Source: Betaproteobacteria bacterium (lineage in GTDB: Bacteria > Pseudomonadota > Gammaproteobacteria > Burkholderiales > Burkholderiaceae). Taken from it: a DNA stretch of 7,089 nt. The translations under genes and the position numbers were made by a program. The stretch covers positions 1 through 7,089 of the forward strand of contig JABMMT010000050.1 of NCBI GenBank assembly GCA_013205155.1, in the 5' to 3' direction. Of this stretch, positions 5,593 through 7,089 are shown piece by piece (the stretch's first letter is position 1; every line of letters starts with the position of its first letter). The notes beneath the pieces are model-generated. The model was not told the origin of the DNA. It searched no databases and worked only from the letters and a program-made list of their open reading frames with translations.

Positions 5593-6924
5593 TTAATCTG
5601 CTTGCTTTCGTAAAAAGGCTGGAATCTCATAGTAATCAGCCCCTTTATCCAACATAGTCTTTGCTTGAGGAGAGCTATCTGCGCCCAAAGTCGGAGCAGG
5701 AGCTGCCTCACGTGAGCTACGGAAAACCCGTGGCAAATCATATTGGCTGTAATCAACACTCCCGGCACTAGCAGATTGAGCGGGCAAGGAAGATAAGCTT
5801 CCAGCCATCGCTGCACTTGTACCTAAGATAGAGTTCATACCAACCTTACTCATGGCAGCAGAAGGACTAGCAGGGGCAAAACTATTGAGATCAGCCATAG
5901 TTGGCATTGCATCATTTGTACCAGTAGCCTGTCTCCAGACTACTTCTGGTTGATGAGCTTGACGTGCTTGTGGATTATTCAATCCAGTTGCAACAACTGT
6001 TACACGTAGAGCGTCACCCAAGCTATCGTCATATACCGTACCAAAAATAACGGTTGCATCATCAGCGGCATAACCACGAATAGCGGCCATCACTTCACGT
6101 GTTTCTGATAACTTCAATGAACGGCTTGCAGTAATATTTACCAACACACCACGTGCACCTGATAAATCCACGCCTTCAAGTAATGGTGAGGCAACCGCAG
6201 CTTCTGCAGCTAAACGTGCGCGGTCCATGCCCGATACAGTTGCAGTACCCATCATGGCTTTACCTTGCTCGCCCATGACAGTTTTCACATCCTCAAAGTC
6301 AACGTTGATTAAACCTTGAACATTGATAATTTCTGCAATACCAGAAACGGCGTTATGCAACACGTCATCTGCACAAGCAAAGGCCTTATCAAACTCAGCA
6401 TCCTCACCCATTACTTCAAATAACTTCTCATTTAGAACCACGATCAATGAGTCTACATATGATTCGAGTTCAGAAGCGCCGTGCTCTGCTACCTTTAAAC
6501 GTTTCACACCTTCAAAGTCAAATGGCTTACTAATCACGCCGACAGTCAGAATTCCCATTTCTTTTGCTACTTGTGCAACGATCGGAGCAGCACCAGTACC
6601 TGTACCGCCACCCATACCAGCAGTAATAAATACCATATGAGCTCCTTGCAGTGCATCAGCTATACGCTCACGTGCTTCGATAGCCGAAGAGGCGCCGATC
6701 TCAGGTTTTGCACCAGCACCCAATCCACTAGAGCCCAGTTGCAAATTCACAGATGCTTCTGAACGCCGTAAAGCGCCAGCATCGGTGTTCATGCAAATAA
6801 ACTCTACACCACTCACTCCGCGACGGATCATATGCTGAACGGCATTGCCGCCAGCGCCACCGACTCCAACCACTTTAATCATGGTTTTGCCAGCAGTATC
6901 TTGATCTAACATTTCAAATTCCAT
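5593..6924 (-). CDS. ftsZ: FtsZ, tubulin-like cell division GTPase
   Basis: FtsZ polymerises with GTP into the Z-ring at midcell and recruits the divisome. The protein has 443 residues. The GTP-binding domain starts with IKVVGVGGAGGNAV (16-29); the tubulin signature GGGTGTG is at 105-111; the T7 synergy loop NVDFEDV (207-213) supplies the catalytic Asp209 and Asp212 that act on the neighbouring subunit. The conserved fold ends near residue 316. A long Ala/Ser/Pro-rich linker (about 317-430) follows, roughly twice that of E. coli, and the protein ends in the conserved tail EIPAFLRKQAD (433-443) that binds FtsA and other partners. The start is set by a strong Shine-Dalgarno; Met5 has no suitably placed site. 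ftsA lies 48 bases upstream and a peroxiredoxin gene 112 bases downstream on the same strand, so this is the end of the dcw cluster. No defect is seen. Confidence 0.99.
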   Translation of the reverse strand: MEFEMLDQDTAGKTMIKVVGVGGAGGNAVQHMIRRGVSGVEFICMNTDAGALRRSEASVNLQLGSSGLGAGAKPEIGASSAIEARERIADALQGAHMVFITAGMGGGTGTGAAPIVAQVAKEMGILTVGVISKPFDFEGVKRLKVAEHGASELESYVDSLIVVLNEKLFEVMGEDAEFDKAFACADDVLHNAVSGIAEIINVQGLINVDFEDVKTVMGEQGKAMMGTATVSGMDRARLAAEAAVASPLLEGVDLSGARGVLVNITASRSLKLSETREVMAAIRGYAADDATVIFGTVYDDSLGDALRVTVVATGLNNPQARQAHQPEVVWRQATGTNDAMPTMADLNSFAPASPSAAMSKVGMNSILGTSAAMAGSLSSLPAQSASAGSVDYSQYDLPRVFRSSREAAPAPTLGADSSPQAKTMLDKGADYYEIPAFLRKQAD

Positions 6925-6928
6925 ATAC

Positions 6929-6934
6929 CCTCCT
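6929..6934 (-). promoter_or_regulatory. Ribosome binding site of ftsZ
   Basis: AGGAGG on the minus strand, a perfect Shine-Dalgarno core, ends four bases before the ATG at 6924. It selects this start over the internal Met5 codon and is by far the strongest ribosome site in the window, in keeping with the high protein level FtsZ usually needs. Confidence 0.85.
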
Positions 6935-6972
6935 AGGTAATTAACTTACTACATTGACGACGACGAAAAAAC

Positions 6973-7089
6973 TTAAAAATTTCCTGCAAACCATTCCTTC
7001 ATGCGCGAGAGAACTCCTTGAAGCGCGCCTGACTGAGAAACACGACGACCCCGTAATAACTGAGCTTGACCTTCCATCAACAAACCAAT
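6973..7089 (-). CDS. ftsA: FtsA, actin-like divisome protein (C-terminal 38 residues only)
   Basis: FtsA anchors FtsZ filaments to the inner membrane and helps activate septal synthesis. Only the last 38 codons and the TAA stop are inside the window, beginning IGLLMEGQAQ, where GLLxEG fits the end of the actin-like core, and finishing VLSRMKEWFAGNF. The final residues, with basic Arg and Lys next to Trp and Phe, fit the short amphipathic membrane-targeting helix at the FtsA C-terminus. The assignment rests on this tail and on the position directly before ftsZ; the body of the gene lies beyond the window. The 48-base gap to ftsZ has a CGTCGTCGT triplet run and no terminator. Confidence 0.9.
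   Translation of the reverse strand: MGLLMEGQAQLLRGRRVSQSGALQGVLSRMKEWFAGNF

Noticed and set aside
5589..5816. 75-codon minus-strand open frame within the ftsZ linker region, ending past the ftsZ stop
   Set aside because: It is a frame shadow of the low-complexity linker; its hydrophobic look comes from reading Ala/Ser codons out of frame, and no ribosome site precedes it.
6955..6967. CGTCGTCGT triplet run in the ftsA-ftsZ gap
   Set aside because: Three short units are too few to be called a functional repeat.

Overview
The window is an ordinary, densely packed chromosomal housekeeping segment from a betaproteobacterium. I infer Burkholderiales, with a Polynucleobacter-like genome the best guess. 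The reasons are the order ftsA, ftsZ, peroxiredoxin, lpxC, DUF721/dciA, secA, argJ, the betaproteobacterial character of the FtsZ and SecA proteins, moderate GC content and very short gaps between genes. The genus is inferred from memory of gene order and protein style, not from a search.

Layout from high to low coordinates, following transcription of the minus strand: the last 38 codons of ftsA (divisome membrane tether, 6973-7089); ftsZ with a strong Shine-Dalgarno (5593-6924); a 112-base spacer holding a GC-rich imperfect hairpin; a Prx5-type peroxiredoxin (4980-5480); and lpxC (4036-4950), which commits UDP-GlcNAc precursors to lipid A. This is the distal end of the division and cell wall (dcw) cluster, with a peroxiredoxin inserted. 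The only plus-strand gene, a DUF721/DciA family protein (3518-4021), converges tail to tail with lpxC (14-base gap) and diverges head to head from secA (52-base gap). Then come secA (706-3465), the ATPase motor of the Sec translocon, and the 5' half of argJ (1-632), a bifunctional arginine biosynthesis enzyme cut by the window edge.

The genes link cell division (FtsA, FtsZ), outer membrane lipid synthesis (LpxC), protein export (SecA) and probably replicative helicase loading (DciA). Every gene looks intact except the two cut by the window edges. I see no mobile element, CRISPR array, tRNA, rRNA, frameshift or sign of horizontal transfer, and no stretch above 300 bases without a gene. I did not find a new biological system. 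The observations most worth a second look are the hairpin between ftsZ and the peroxiredoxin gene, whose G-U pairs favour RNA from the minus strand; the dciA gene occupying the place that secM has in E. coli; and the compact secA/dciA divergent junction, where neither start codon has a Shine-Dalgarno.
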